Shown: positions 10,479-22,433 of the stretch, in pieces | How positions within the stretch are numbered: position 1 is the first letter of the stretch | Layout: each line of letters starts with the position of its first letter | Assembly: GCF_024868665.1 (NCBI RefSeq) | Contig: NC_079890.1 | Span: 7,207,052 to 7,271,051, forward strand | DNA: 64,000 nt | Source of the DNA: Triplophysa rosa | Lineage: Eukaryota > Chordata > Actinopteri > Cypriniformes > Nemacheilidae | Direction: 5' to 3' | Translations under genes and position numbers: made by a program | The notes under the pieces: generated by a model | Databases searched by the model: none | Seen by the model: only the letters and a program-made list of their open reading frames with translations | What the model was told of the DNA's origin: nothing

Positions 10479-11081
10479 CTAGAGCATCCGTGCTGAGGGG
10501 GGCCTTGGACAGGAGTACCCTAGCGGGCAATGGGTGGTGTCCAGGGAGGCGAACAGGTCTACCTGAGCCAGCCCGAACTGTACCCAATGAGCTGGACTGC
10601 GCGGGGGTGGAGTCGCCACTCTCCGCGAGGCGTTAACTGACGAGAGAGCGCATCGGCTGTCTGGTTCAGGTCGCCTGGGATATGTGTGGCTCGCAGGGAT
10701 CTGCTCACCTGCGGACTCCACAGGAGGAGGCGTCGGGCGAGTCGTGTTAGCTGCCGTGAGCGAACGCCACCCTGTGGTTGATATGGCAGTTGTGCTGTCC
10801 GACCGGACCAGCACGTGCTTGTCCTGCACGAGAGGTTGTAGCCGCTTCAGTGCAAGTAGCACATCCAACAACTCTAGGCAGTTGATATGCCTGTGCATGC
10901 GGGGGCCCGTCCATCGCCCCGACACTGCGTGCCCGTTGCACACGGCACCCCAACCCTGCAGGGAGGCGTCTGTCGTCACCACGACATGCCTCGTGACCTG
11001 CCCGAGAGGGACTCCCGTCTGTAGAAAGGTCATTGAAGACCAAGGGGTTAGGGTGCGTCGGCAGAGAGGCGTAATCACCAT
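10479..11081 (-). pseudogene. DIRS RNase H domain, broken
   Basis: The minus frame contains VVTTDASLQGWGAVC (first Asp of RNase H), NCLELLDVLLAL (Glu motif) and VRSDSTTAIS (second Asp), followed by a decayed HxxxxxNxxADxLSR-type tail. In the intact polyprotein it follows RT directly; here the RT part (11118-11850) is in other frames. It degrades the RNA strand during reverse transcription. Confidence 0.85.
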
Positions 11082-11117
11082 CCATCTGCTGCCGGTGTGC
11101 CACAGTCTCCAGGGAAC

Positions 11118-11850
11118 TCAACTCTGTAGCCAGTGTTGGAGCGGTCTCATGTGCATCAACCTGAGGGGTATCACCACCGCCGAGGATGCCATGTGCCCAG
11201 GAGCCTCTGAATTTGTTTCAGGGGGACCGCTGACTGCTTGAAATATTCCAGGCAGTTCAACACTGACTGAGCGCGTTCTGTAGTCAGTCGCGCTGTAATG
11301 GAGACAGAGTTCAGTTCCATACCAAGAAAGAGGATGCTCTGCACAGGGGAGAGCTTGCTCTTTTCCCAGGTTGACCAGTGGTCCCAATCGATCTAGGTGC
11401 CGAAGCACTAGGTCCCTGTGTGTATATAACAGATCTCACGAGTGTGTCAAATGAGCCAGTCGTCGAGATAGTTTAGTACCCGCACACCTCTCTCGCTGAG
11501 GGGAGTGAGGGCGGCTTCCACGATCTTCGTGAAGACTCATGGGGACAGGGACAGAGCGAAAGGGAGGACTCTGTACTAATATATCCGACCCTCGAAAGCG
11601 AACCGTAGGAATGGGCGATGACGAGGGAGAATTGAGACATGAAAGTAAGCGTCCTTCAGGTCGATTGCCATTAACCAATCTTGACATCTGATAGATGCCA
11701 GGATGCGCTTCTGCGTGAACATCCTGAACGGCAGCTTGAGTAGTTGCCTGTTCAGGGTACGCAGATCTAGCAACCCCCTTTTTGGGGACGATGAAGTACG
11801 GGCTGTAAAACTCTTCTGTCACGGAACGGGAAGCAGACGAGGTGGTGGCT
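11118..11850 (-). pseudogene. DIRS reverse transcriptase domain, broken
   Basis: Recognised from EEFYSPYFIVPKKG (near 11800), LDLRTLNRQLLKLPFRMFTQ and AIDLKDAYFHVSILPRHRPF (11576-11773, with the motif A Asp), then the connection-like SSAVVIPLRLMHMRPLQHWL (11118-11408). These are spread over at least three frames. The expected catalytic DD region between 11436 and 11576 is not readable. Closest relatives are DIRS elements of fish. Confidence 0.9.
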
Positions 11851-12030
11851 GAGTCCCGTGGGAACACAGCCACCCGTGACGCAACGTCTGAATCGTCAAC
11901 CACCCGCAGTGCAGGCAGGACGTTTCCACAAGGGCTGCCCCAACGTACTGGAAGCAGACCTCGTGTCCGTCCCCCTCCTCGATGAGTGTGTTGCACCCAC
12001 GAGAACAGCGGGACATGCCACGCTGGATAA
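11825..12030 (-). pseudogene. DIRS gag N-terminal remnant
   Basis: Minus frame 11819-12016 begins MSRCSRGCNTLIEEGDGHEV with several Cys, matching the start of gag in copy 2 (about 51340-51600). Beyond 11825 the sequence switches to RT, so about 1 kb of gag present in copy 2 is absent. Confidence 0.75.
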
Positions 12031-12137
12031 ATTTGCTCTTTTAGAGAAAAAACTCGAACACTTCTGGAACCGCCAAGACGCCCAGGGGAAGTCGCCACAG
12101 GAAGGGACAGTCCGCTGCACCACGTCGTAGAACCGGC

Positions 12138-12237
12138 AGTCTGTGTTGCTAAGTAGTAGCGAAGGTCTGCAATTCATGAGCGAAGGTAGTCTGTGTTGCT
12201 AAGTAGTAGCGAAGGTCTGCAATTCATGAGCGAAGGT
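12138..12237. repeat. Exact 50-bp tandem duplication
   Basis: The unit at 12138-12187 is repeated base for base at 12188-12237, just inside the right DIRS ITR. The lack of any mismatch suggests a recent duplication. Confidence 0.95.
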
Positions 12238-12413
12238 GAATGAATGAGGCACGCCGTCTCCCTTTTATACCCGGATATCCGGGGGCGGAGTCCGGCATGC
12301 AAATTTCATTCACCAATTTCATTGGCCTTTTCTAAGTAGTCGGAAGCGATTGGTTCTCAAGAACGAACCCCGTCTGTCGGCTTGACACAACGTCGAGACC
12401 AACAGAAAGGGAA
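12238..12413. repeat. DIRS copy 1 right inverted terminal repeat
   Basis: Inverse of the left ITR; ends CGTCGAGACCAACAGAAAGG followed by GAA. The outer 35 bases pair with the internal complementary region at 8981-9015 rather than with the left end, as expected for DIRS. Confidence 0.9.
12262..12269 (-). promoter_or_regulatory. TATA box in DIRS right ITR
   Basis: TATAAAAG on the minus strand, placed to drive transcription into the element. The same box is present, inverted, in each ITR (8824-8831 in the left ITR). Confidence 0.6.
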
Positions 12414-12531
12414 ATTTATTTTTGTCCAATGTAGAGAACACGGTTATCTTTATTATGATCATTTTTTGTGTTACCTAATTGTATGTTATGTATGAAAATT
12501 ATTTTCACAGGAAAAAATAAAAATTTAAATA

Positions 12532-13740
12532 CACTGAACAAAATTAGAAACGCAACACTTTTGTTTTCGCCCCATTTTTCATGAGCTGAACTCAAAGACT
12601 TTTTCTATTTACACAAAAGGCCTATTTCTCTCAAATATTGTTCACAAATCTGTCTAAATCTGTGTTAGTGAGCACTTCTCCTTTGCCAAGATAATCCATC
12701 CACCTCACAGGTGTTAGACAGCATGATTATTGCACAGGTGTGCCTTAGGCTGGCCACAATAAAAGGCCACTCTAAAATGTGCAGTTTTACTGTATTGGGG
12801 GGTCCGAAAACCAGTCAGTATCTGGTGTGACCACCATTTGCCTCACACAGTGCAACACATCTCCTTAGCATACAGTTGATCAGGTTGTTGATTGTGGCCT
12901 GTGGAATGTTGGTCCACTCCTCTTCAATGGCTATGTTAGGGTTACGGCTCAACCAAATGACGCCATCTGCCCTGTACAGTGAAAACTGGGATTCACCCGT
13001 GAAGAGAACACCTCTCCAAAGTGCCAGACATCATCGAATATTAGCATTTGCCCACTCAAGTCGGTTACGACGACGAACTGCAGTCAGGTGGAGACCCCGA
13101 TGAGGACGACGAGCATGCAGATGAGCTTCCCTGAGACGGTTTCTGACAGTTTGTGCAGAAATTATTTGGTTATGCAAACCGAGTGTTGCAGCAGCTGTCC
13201 GGGTGGCTGGTCTCAGATGATCTTGGAGGTGAAGATGCTGGATGTGGAGGTCCTGGGCTGGTGTGGTTACACGTGGTCTGCAGTTGTGAGGCCGGTTGGA
13301 TGTACTGCCAAATTCTCTGAAACGCCTTTGGAGGCGGTTTATGGTAGAGAAATGAACATTCAATTAACAGGCAACAGCTCTGGTGGACAATCCTGCAGTT
13401 AGCATGCCAATTGCACTCTCCCTAAAAACTTGCGACATCTGTGGCATTGTGCTGTGTGATAAAACTGCACATTTTAGCGTGGCCTTTTATTGTGGCCAGC
13501 CTAAGGCACACCTGTGCAATAATCGTGCTGTCTAATCAGCATCTTGATATGCCACACCTGTGAGGTGGATGGATTATCTCGGCAAAGGAGAAGTGCTCAA
13601 TAACACAGATTTAGACAGATTTGTGAACATTATTTGAGAGAAATAGGCCTTTTGTGTACATAGAAAAAGTCTTAGAACTTTGAGTTCAGCTAATGAAAAA
13701 TGGGGGCAAAAACGTGTTGCGTTTATAATTTTGTTCAGTG
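12532..13740 (-). mobile_element. Tc1-like transposon with long inverted repeats, internally deleted
   Basis: TA duplications at 12530-12531 and 13741-13742. The terminal inverted repeats of about 260-280 bases (12532-12791 and 13463-13740) begin CACTGAACAAAATTA and match closely. Only about 670 bases lie between them, too little for a 340 aa transposase. Confidence 0.92.
12800..13363 (-). pseudogene. Tc1-like transposase, internally deleted
   Basis: The minus frame 13031-13363 carries the helix-turn-helix region (INRLQRRFREFGSTSNRPHN) and SAQTVRNRLREAHLHARRPH, continuing to NRLEWANANIR. Below 13031 the text jumps from the part just before the catalytic domain to the C-terminal tail (EEWTNIPQATINNLI region near 12860-12930), so the DDE core is deleted. 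Inactive. Confidence 0.88.
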
Positions 13741-13810
13741 TATGTAATTAGCTTTGAGGGGTAAAATTATTGTTCACAGGGGGACATTAAAAATAAATAA
13801 CAGTTTTAAG

Positions 13811-15826
13811 TAGGGCTGTCAACGTTAACGCGTTAACGCATGCGATTAATTTTTTCAAATTAACGCGTGAAAAATATTTAAAGCAATTAACGCAGCATCC
13901 GTTTGTTTTGACATTCTTTGTCTAACGTTACATTATGTAATCACGCTCTTATTCGTGTACAGCAGGGCTAGTCAACTGGCGGCCCGTCAATCATCTTTAC
14001 CTGGCACGCCTTAACATTTCAAATAAGTGGAGAGACTTTAAGAACGGTGTGCTTTAAATGCACGTCCTCCTGAGACGCCACATCTTTAAAAGTCCAAAAC
14101 GCTGCTACATAATTCCCGTGGCTCATAATGATTTACGTCTTATAAAGCGATTTGATCGGTCAGTCCAAGAAACTTAATGTTATTTACAACGTTATAATCA
14201 GCAATGCATTGCACAGCCACAGGCAATCAGTTTGCGCACGCAATAGGTCGTGTTCTAAAACGCGTTTTCTGCCCTTAAAAGTAGGCTAACTGTAGGAAGG
14301 GTACTCCACGTGAACGGTTGTCTCAGATAAGGGGAAAACGGTGTTGTTTTTATTACTGCATTCATTATGAATAATGGCTATATTTATGAAAAACAGCTGT
14401 TCATCTCCCCCCAGAACTCTCACTATACAAAGGCTCTGCCCTATAAGTGCGTGGGGCACATGAATGTGATTGGAATTCATCCGAAGATGTGATAATAGCG
14501 TTCAGTTTCTTGCACAAATCAATTGACTGATTTATAAGACGCTTATTTAACGTCACAAGGGGCAGGGATTACTTTTGTGTTGAATGTATTTGCGTTTTTT
14601 ACTTTTATTGATTTAACTTTAATTAATTCAACCAAATATCTTCTTGAAAAAACAATGCCACCCACATCTTAGATGTACTGGAGAACTTCGGGTGAGTAAA
14701 TTAGTAGCAATTTTTGGGTAAAGTAATGCATTAAGGAATATAAAATACAGTTAAAAAGACAATTTCCTTTTTAATTTAATATCATGAAAAGGCACAAATA
14801 CTGGATTCAATATTTGTGTGCATGTTTTAATATATGGCCTATAAGTAACAGCAACAAAAACAGTATAAAAGGAACAAAACAAAATAAATAACAGAAATAC
14901 AAAATAACAGAAAAAATGAGGATATGGTAAAAAAAACTGGCCCGCATCCTATTTATACTTTTGGAGTCTGGCCCTCAAAGAAAAGTAGTTGAAGACCTCT
15001 GGTGTAGAGGCTTTTAAACCACGTAAGCGCGATTTTAAACAGTTGCTTTGACACGTTCAATGAAGATAGACAGCTTCTAAACTGTGGGACGCGGCAAAAC
15101 GCAACGCGAGGTCCAGTCTGGTGTAAACAGTCAAACAGTCATGGGCTGAAGGCTGCGTCGGTGAATCTCTGTCAGACAGCGCATCCGTGTTAAGTTCTCT
15201 TTCATGCTTGAATGGATAAAACCATACAAGATTATGTCATAAAGACCGTTTGTCTAGCATTTTCTTAAGCAAGACTAGCAAGTGTAAAATAAAACCTTAA
15301 ATGAATGCAAAGAGTTGTGAAAATGGGAGTGCGGTGACGGTCAGATCTGCGTACTGAGACAGCTCTTAAAGGGGCCACGTTCTTAAACGTGCTGCTGTGA
15401 CTCCTGTCACTAATGTTAATCAAAGAACAAAATAAAAGAAGAAATCAATGTGATTTTGTAGCTTTAATGAGAATTCTTCTGCATTTAATTTATAATTTAG
15501 CATTAAAGACTGTAAAGAGTTTGAGAACTTCCTTCAATTTCTGTATATTTCATGATAGCTCTCAATTATATTGTTGAATGGGTATAATTAATGTTAAAAT
15601 AATCCATTTAATAGAGACATCAGTTACAGTACTAATATCAAAATATTTTCTTTCATTCGTAAAATGACGCTGTTAAAGAAATATGTTCTTTCTACATCAA
15701 TTTGAAGATTAAATGTGAAATTATTAAAATGTAAAAGTATATTTTAAAATATTATTATTATGTGTGATTAATCACAGAAAATGTGTGATTAATCTGATCA
15801 ATTTTTTTAATCGATTGACAGCATTA
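13811..15826. mobile_element. Non-autonomous hAT element
   Basis: Eight-base duplication GTTTTAAG at 13803-13810 and 15827-15834. The ends are TAGGGCTGTCAACG and GATTGACAGCATTA, with GATTAAT-rich subterminal repeats. No transposase. Split by a second hAT at 13963-15001. Confidence 0.9.
13963..15001. mobile_element. hAT element nested in the 13811 element
   Basis: Ends CAGGGCTAGTCAACTGGCGG and AGTTGAAGACCTCTG, with both subterminal regions carrying GGCCC. Flanks GTGTACAG (13955-13962) and GTGTAGAG (15002-15009) form an 8-base duplication with one mismatch. No coding sequence seen. Confidence 0.85.
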
Positions 15827-16051
15827 GTTTTAAGTTCTTTGTGTTTCATCAATTATTTAATTACTTCCTTTTGTTTTTGCATGGTATCGACTCAGTGTTG
15901 GCATCGAGATACCCAAAATATCTTAATTTGTGTTCCAAAGACAACGCTTGTGAAACGACATGAGAGTGAGTAATTAATGACAGCATTTCATTATTCAGAA
16001 AAAAAAGAATGAATGAATGAATTAACTGCATTAACAAAAACTGCATGCTTA

Positions 16052-16282
<231 letters not shown>

Positions 16283-16544
16283 CTATTAATGTTTTCAAAT
16301 TAATGAGCAAACGTGAGACCACTTTTTATATACAAATGCAGGATGTTATCTGTCTCCATTACTAATAACTGCAAACTTAGGATGGCAGAAAAATTCTCAT
16401 GAGATTTACAATAGGTGCACATGCAGACACATTTCCTTTTACGCTTGTTCCAAATGTCAACGAATCCTGATTATTCCAAACAAGGGTAAACATGCATGTT
16501 GTTAATAACTAGCAGAATATGGCCAAACCAAGTCTATATACACT

Positions 16545-16585
16545 ACAGGTCAAAAGTGTGTCGACACTTATTCACATGCTCATAT
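16545..16585. mobile_element. Tc1-like terminal fragment
   Basis: TACACTACAGGTCAAAAGTG resembles the terminal repeat of fish Tc1 elements (CACTACCGGTCAAAAGT type). The opposite end is not seen; fragment. Confidence 0.45.
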
Positions 16586-16696
16586 TATAACCTGCATAAG
16601 GTTACTTGGTTGTATTGTATTTTTCTAAGTGGTTTACTAGGGTGTCATTTCTGGGTCATACCGCCAGGGACCTAGACTACCATAGAGCAAGAAACA

Positions 16697-16954
16697 GTTC
16701 GTTTGGTAGAGGGAAACTATGGTTGACCTCATGCTACCATTGAATGTACTTGAAAACCTTTCTTTGAGAACTCTCGGAGTTGTAGCTCAATTGTGAGTAT
16801 GGTTTGCTGTATTTATTCAGTTGATTTGTATGAAGTGAAGTGAAGATTATAATATTGGTTATTCTGTTTCTTTTATAGAAAGGTTCGTTTGGTAGAGGGA
16901 AACTAGCGTTGACCTCATGCTACCATTGAGTGTAATTGAAATCCTTTCTTTGAG
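16697..16954. repeat. 72-bp direct repeat, 186 bp apart
   Basis: 16697-16768 recurs at 16883-16954 with few changes (GTTCGTTTGGTAGAGGGAAA ... CCTTTCTTTGAG). It lies in a stretch (about 16640-17512) that ends GGGGTGTTACA and carries AATAAAA at 17387, so it may be part of an LTR. I cannot define boundaries. Confidence 0.6.
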
Positions 16955-17541
16955 TTGTTGCTCAAGTTTTCTATACGAGGCATTCTCAAGATTGGTCTAT
17001 GGTCCTGATTGGTAGTGCTTCTTCTCGTCTATGTGACGATAGCACTCTTATGTATGAGGATTGGTCGTCTTTTGGAACGTTTGGGGCATTATCCTTTGGA
17101 TTTCTACTCCAAGCGTAAGAGACCGCTAGCCACATGCTAAGGATTATTTTGCCAGAATTCTTGGGTGCAGGAGACAAAAGCACGATTATTGCAACGTACT
17201 CAAATCTCCAATGATTTTCTATTTCAAAGACTAATTCATCGAGTCATCATCAAGTCTGGATTCCGAACGATAAATTCAATTCTTTTCATTGACTCTTCTA
17301 TGGAACTAAGAACATTTATGATCAATATTGGGTTTCTTCATATGGTTGGTGGTTTTTATGTGGGTTTATATGCAATGGTGTGATGAATAAAATACAAAAA
17401 GACATATTGACGAGTGGTTGTTTATGAAATAGTTTAAGTTTTATCAGTACAGTTCAAAAATTCTGTAGAACCCCTCAGAGTAACAGCTACGAAAATAAGG
17501 GGTGTTACAATATGTTTTCACATTTTACAATAATAAGAAAC

Positions 17542-18018
17542 TAGTGATAGACTAATATATTGCTGTAGTTGATATATCGGCCGATATTTGGAATTTGGCT
17601 GCCATACACAGCACATTGGCATTTTATTCATAAAAATGCCACTAAGATGTAAGGCAGGTATTTGCCACTTAGTAATGTAATATGACCACAGTGAAATGGG
17701 CCATGCAATTTGGAAGAGATACAAACATTTTATAAGTATTAATAATGTTTAAATTGCTATTTTTATTTATATTAAGCATGTTTAGCTGCCCACAATTAAT
17801 GTATTGTCATCTGTGGACCTTTTCATGTGTTCAAGTCTGTTACTAACTAGGCACGTAATACAAAATAATTGTTCGTTTAGTTTCAGCAATTTTCTGAATG
17901 TCTCTCATTTACACATTTAATTGCATTTGTGTTATATCGGCCTCTTATTGGCCAATCAGCCACAATGCTTTCTTAATATCTTTATCTGCCATTAAAAACC
18001 CATATCGGTCGACCACTA
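17542..18018. mobile_element. Degenerate short hAT element
   Basis: Ends TAGTGATAGACTAATATATT and the inverse of TAGTGGTCGACCGATATGGG, with internal TATCGGCC inverted copies. Flanks TAAGAAAC and TAATAACC agree at six of eight positions. No coding capacity. Confidence 0.6.
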
Positions 18019-18045
18019 TAATAACCTCATCAAAATTAATAAATA

Positions 18046-18110
18046 AATAGGGCTGTGCATTTAATTAACGAGTTATGGAAAATTTTAAAATGTTTAACTC
18101 ATTTAACGCA
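18046..18110. mobile_element. hAT-type end fragment
   Basis: TAGGGCTGTGCATTTAATTA resembles the TAGGGCTG-type ends used by several elements in this window. No matching right end. Confidence 0.4.
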
Positions 18111-18395
18111 CCCGCCCCGGACATAAGTAGGTTATCTTACATTTCATTCAGTTGACTGGCGACAAATATGATGCTGGCAACAACTTACTGCGTGATATAA
18201 CCAGGGGTTAAATTGGGATTTGTTATGTGCCGGGGCTCTTTGGGGGATTTTGAGGGGTGCATATACAAATCTTATATTCTTATTAACAGACAAACTGTAA
18301 AATATAAATTAAGAGAGCCCTATGCTATGAACAATAAAATGCTGATCAAACTCATTCTAGATGCCAGCAGTTTACAAAGCTATACATGTAAGAAT

Positions 18396-18583
18396 CAGGG
18401 CTGTCAAACGATTAATCGCGATTAATCGCATCCAGAATAAAAGTCTGTGTTTACATAATTGTACAATTGTACATCATACAGTTTTTATAAATACAAAATT
18501 AATATGCACAGTACACAGACATACTGTACATTATGTAAACCCAAACTTTTATTCTGGATGTGATTAATTGTTTGACAGCCCTA
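18396..18583. mobile_element. 188-bp hAT MITE
   Basis: Exact 8-base duplication GTAAGAAT (18388-18395 and 18584-18591). About 45-base inverted ends start CAGGGCTGTCAAACGATTAA. It lies within the rab1 intron between exons 4 and 3. Confidence 0.92.
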
Positions 18584-18673
18584 GTAAGAATAAAATCTTT
18601 CTGTAAGCCTGCAGCCTCTCGTGTCAATATCAAATACCTTCATTTATTAATGTCAACAGAATTGTACTGTATA

Positions 18674-20278
18674 CAGTTAGGGCCATAAATATTTGGACAG
18701 AGGCACATTTTTTGTTATTTTAGCTGTGTATCAATATGTTTTCGAGTTACAGTTTTATAATAGATATTGTCTTAAAGTGCACAGCTTTATTTAGAGTGTA
18801 TTCACATCCAGATTAGCTGAAGGATTTAGGAATTACAGCTCTTTAATATGAAGCGCCCCCCTTTTTCAAGGGACCAAAAGTAATTGGACAGTTGAATAAA
18901 AAGCTGTTTTATTCACATGTATGGGCTTTTCCTTAAATAATTTTGTCATAAATGAAGCATGTTAAAGGTCTGGAGTTGATTCTAAATGTGGTGTTTGCAT
19001 TTGGAAGCTGTTGCTGTGAACCCACATCATGGGGTTCAGGGAGATCTCCATGCAAGTGAAACAGACCATAGTTAGATTTCAAAAACACTACACATCCGTC
19101 AGAAAGATGCCAGGAACATAAAGAGCGGCCAAATCAACAATTTGGGACTTTCTGGGGGGAAAAAAACACACCGCTGAGCTCAGTAATAAAACAATCCTAG
19201 GTGTCCATATGAGATCAAAGTGGTGGATGATGACATTATCCTCTCCATGATAAAGAAAAACATCTTCACAACTTCCAGACAAGTGAAGAATTAATCCGGA
19301 TGCTTCTGTCTTCTGTTACATCACCAAAAAAACACCAGTGACCCAGTGCCTGAGGACGTCATGCATGGAAATGGAATCACACTGCCTGAACACTAAAGAT
19401 GTTGTATGCTCATATCATGAGATATTCCAAGCCTTCTCCATATCTTTTATTCTTTTTAGTCTTATGCAGGCTGAAATTAATTTGATCTCTCCAAAAAAAT
19501 GCTTTCTAGAGCTTGTTCGGCTATTTCAGAAGTCTAATCTACCCATCATATTCTTGAGGCTTTTGCACCTTGTTGTGAACCCTCTCTATTTTTTCCTTGT
19601 ATTCTCTTTATTGTTTTGATTGACAAACATTGACATATTTACCTCTTGGAGAGTGTTCTTCACTTGTCCGGACGTTGTGAAGGTGTTTTTCTTCATCATG
19701 GAGAGGATAATGTCAACATCCACCACTTTGATCTCATATAGACGCCCAGGATTGTTTTGTTACTGAGCTCAGCGGTGTGTTGTTTTTTTCTTAGAATGTA
19801 CCAAATTGTTGATTTGGCCGCTCTTAATGTTCCTGGCATCTTTCTGACGGATTTGTAGTGTTTTTGGAATCTAACTATGGTCTGTTTCACTTGCATGGCG
19901 ATCTCCCTGAACCCCATGATGTGGGTTCACAGCAACAGCTTCCAAATGCAAACACCACATGTAGAATCAACTCCAGACCTTTAACATGCTTCATTTATGA
20001 CAAAATTATTTAAGGAAAAGCCCATACATGTGAATAAAACAGCTTTTTATTCAACTGTCCAATTACTTTTGGTCCCTTGAAAAAGGGGGGCGCTTCATAT
20101 TAAAGAGCTGTAATTCCTAAATCCTTCAGCTAATCTGGATGTGAATACACTCTAAATAAAGCTGAGAGTGTGCACTTTAAGACAATATCTATTATAAAAC
20201 TGTAACTCGAAAACATATTGATACACAGCTAAAATAACAAAAAATGTGGCTCTGTCCAAATATTTATGGCCCTAACTG
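18674..20278. mobile_element. Foldback Tc1-like element with inverted transposase halves
   Basis: TA at 18672-18673 and 20279-20280; ends CAGTTAGGGCCATAAATATT. The two arms (about 18674-19283 and 19656-20278) are inverse copies over some 610 bases. Each arm includes the N-terminal part of a Tc1 transposase pointing inward: MQVKQTIVRFQKHY, then RAAKSTIW, then TILGV. The left copy has a stop after MPGT and a frameshift; the right copy (minus 19696-19917) is open for 73 codons. The spacer (19284-19655) is unrelated to the arms. This looks like two 5' halves joined tail to tail, or a gene-spanning palindrome, in the rab1 intron. Confidence 0.88.
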
Positions 20279-20770
20279 TATATGACCTGTGTATTTCCAG
20301 TACTTTTCTCTCAAAATTTCATACAACATTCACAATGATTGAGATGGCCTCACACGGCGATCCATCAGCACTCTCTCGCTCTCTACCTGCACCGGAGTTC
20401 TCGTTGGCAAAAAGCAAGTATCCGATTAACCATTCTACACCGCACTTAAGTTTGCCCCTTAATGTGTTAAGGTGATTTTTGTGAGAGAACTGATGTTTTG
20501 TGCATGAGTAATTTAATACTGCCATTCTTTATTCTTCTTGTCTTTTTCATACTTTCCTCTTTTTAATGTACGAATGTTTAAGTATGTAAAACGGTTTTGG
20601 AACTGGGCCTGGTTCTAGGCACAAATATTTGTGGTAGAATGCAAGTAAAACATTAATGCATCTAAGTCTTCTTAGACAGGGATTCCTTTAAATGTAAAAA
20701 AATGTTGTCTTAGAATTTCTGAAACGAAAGAGCTAGGAGAAGAAAAAAGAACCCAGAAAATATTACTTAC

Positions 20771-20866
20771 AATCTGTAGCTTAATGGTCTTGCCATCCAG
20801 TTCAATAGTGCGGATCTTGAAATCCACTCCTATAGTACTGATATAGCTTTCTGTGTATGTGTCATC
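20771..20866 (-). CDS. rab1: rab1 exon 3 (switch I)
   Basis: 96 bases encoding [20 protein letters not shown] through KLQI, with acceptor CCTGCAG just above 20866 and donor GTAAGT from 20770. The threonine in the STIG motif is the G2 Mg-binding residue, and the switch I effector region is complete. The reading frame joins exon 2 (...LLRFA) and exon 4 (WDTAGQ) without split codons. The intron to exon 4 is about 4.6 kb, mostly repeats. Confidence 0.96.
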
Positions 20867-21025
20867 CTGCAGGAACAGGAGAAAAAAGACAAATGAGCAT
20901 AAACACACTTGCATCCAACACAAAATAGTATAAAATTAATTAGCATTTACAGAATGCAATACTTTAGGTGATCTTAAGGTCTGGCAGCAAAAGCGAAATA
21001 CAAACCAATCTGTGACTGTACTTAC

Positions 21026-21098
21026 AGCAAATCTCAACAAAAGACACGATTTCCCCACTCCAGAGTCACCGATGAGGAGCAGCTTGAACAAGTAATCA
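21026..21098 (-). CDS. rab1: rab1 exon 2 (P-loop)
   Basis: 73 bases: one base completing a Tyr codon, then [20 protein letters not shown] and [12 protein letters not shown] is the Walker A/P-loop that binds GTP phosphates. Acceptor TCTTTAG (21099-21105) and donor GTAAGT (from 21025) are both consensus. Exon 1, expected to encode only MNPE and part of Tyr, is too short to place and may lie anywhere above 21105 or beyond the window. Confidence 0.96.
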
Positions 21099-21198
21099 CT
21101 AAAGAGAAATAACACCAAAGAATCATTAAAGAGAAAAAAAAATAATGTCCATTTAAGTAAAAATATTATATCATCTTTGATTTAAAACTGTAGTTTCA

Positions 21199-21310
21199 AT
21201 TAGGGGTGGCTCCATACCACTTTTATTTTACTGATCTGATTCTGATACCTGAATTGTAAGTATTGGCCGATACCGATCCAATACTAGTACAGTTTTTTCC
21301 TGATCAGAGT
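21199..21310. mobile_element. hAT-type end fragment
   Basis: TTAGGGGTGGCTCCATACC followed by TGATACC and CCGATACC words, typical of fish hAT ends with a GATACCGAT subterminal repeat. No partner found. Confidence 0.4.
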
Positions 21311-22433
21311 AAAATTGCATATTTTTTTATTGCACAAAACAAGGGCTAGGCGATAAAACAATAATGCTATTTATTGACGGTTTATGGGAGTATGTGAATG
21401 CTATTAGTCTTTGAAGCAAAAAAGCATGTTGAATTACCAATGATTGAAAATAAATCTGTTGCATTACCAGTGCTTGCATTTTTAGAGTGTGCAATTCAAT
21501 AAAGGTTGTATAGTTAAGTTGTGAATATTTCAAATTGAAACATTTCACACACAGTTTCACAGTTTAAAAATTCAATAATCAAAATTCACCTTTTAAATTT
21601 CATTTAAAAAATTCAACTTGTTTTAAAATACAACCTTTAATATTCGACAGACAATTTCAGTCCATATTATTTTGGCTTAAAAATTCGCTTCCACAAATTC
21701 AGTGGTTCAAATTCAGCTTGAAATTCAAAGTTTCACATCCGGGAATTCCACGAGAATCAATAGAGCGCCAATCCACCGATGCATGATCTCTACCTGCTGC
21801 CTGACCGCTTCACCAGCAGGTGCTGCAAGTCGGTTCTGACGAAGACCAAAGCAAGAAATGCAGATCATTTTTATATGCTACCCGCAAAGTCCACTCATCC
21901 GCTCAATTAAGTGAAATTATTTGTTCTCATTGATATTTTCTTATGCATCAACATTTTCAGAAATTTTACTGACGCTTCCACTGCCAGCAGTCCGCACAGA
22001 CAGACACTATAGGCCTATTATGCTCAGACTTTGACTGCCCTACTGCTCTGGCTTGAAGGAATTTTTTCATTCAGCACATCATGTTCACATAAATCTTATG
22101 CATCATCAGCATTTACAGGACATTTATTGTGTTTATAGTGGTCAAATAACTGTGATCTCAAGTAGCAGCTTATTGACAGCCGCTCTGATTTTAACGCGTA
22201 CTCTCCCACTATGTGCAACTGTTTATATTGTATATTGTAGCAGCAAAACAGCATTCTCAAAAACCTGTCACTGTTACTGACTGTATGTAAATAAGAACAG
22301 CTTTATTGGACAATGAGCTGTATTAAAATACGAAATGGATCTGAAATACTAATGGTAGTCTAAAGGCAAAACGATGTGATGACGCCACGATAATGTTAAG
22401 CAGTGGGTGACATCACCCACTGCCAGGGGCGTA
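21311..22433. other. No gene seen; AT-rich DNA with AATTC-rich stretch
   Basis: 21540-21740 is full of AAATTC and GAATTT words. 22390-22440 holds a small palindrome (CACCCACTGCC region). No exon recognised. Confidence 0.45.

Larger units (their letters stand above)
8652..12413 (-). mobile_element. DIRS-type tyrosine-recombinase retrotransposon, copy 1
   Basis: Transcribed on the minus strand. The order read minus is right ITR (12413-12238), gag N-terminal remnant, reverse transcriptase, RNase H, tyrosine recombinase, internal complementary region (9015-8924), left ITR (8652-8860). Inverted terminal repeats plus an internal region complementary to both outer ends define DIRS elements, which integrate by recombinase and make no target duplication; none is seen. 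The coding part is GC-rich, in contrast to its flanks, and has several frameshifts. Most of gag is deleted: its N-terminus runs straight into RT near 11825. It cannot encode a full set of proteins. Confidence 0.9.

Noticed and set aside
8777..12177. Plus-strand open frames of 60-185 aa across the DIRS copy 1
   Set aside because: Antisense shadows of GC-rich DIRS coding on the minus strand.
12876..13402. Plus-strand open frames in the Tc1 element
   Set aside because: Antisense of the transposase fragment.
19338..19619. 93 aa plus frame in the spacer of the foldback element
   Set aside because: Hydrophobic, AT-rich, no motif; crosses no recognised domain.
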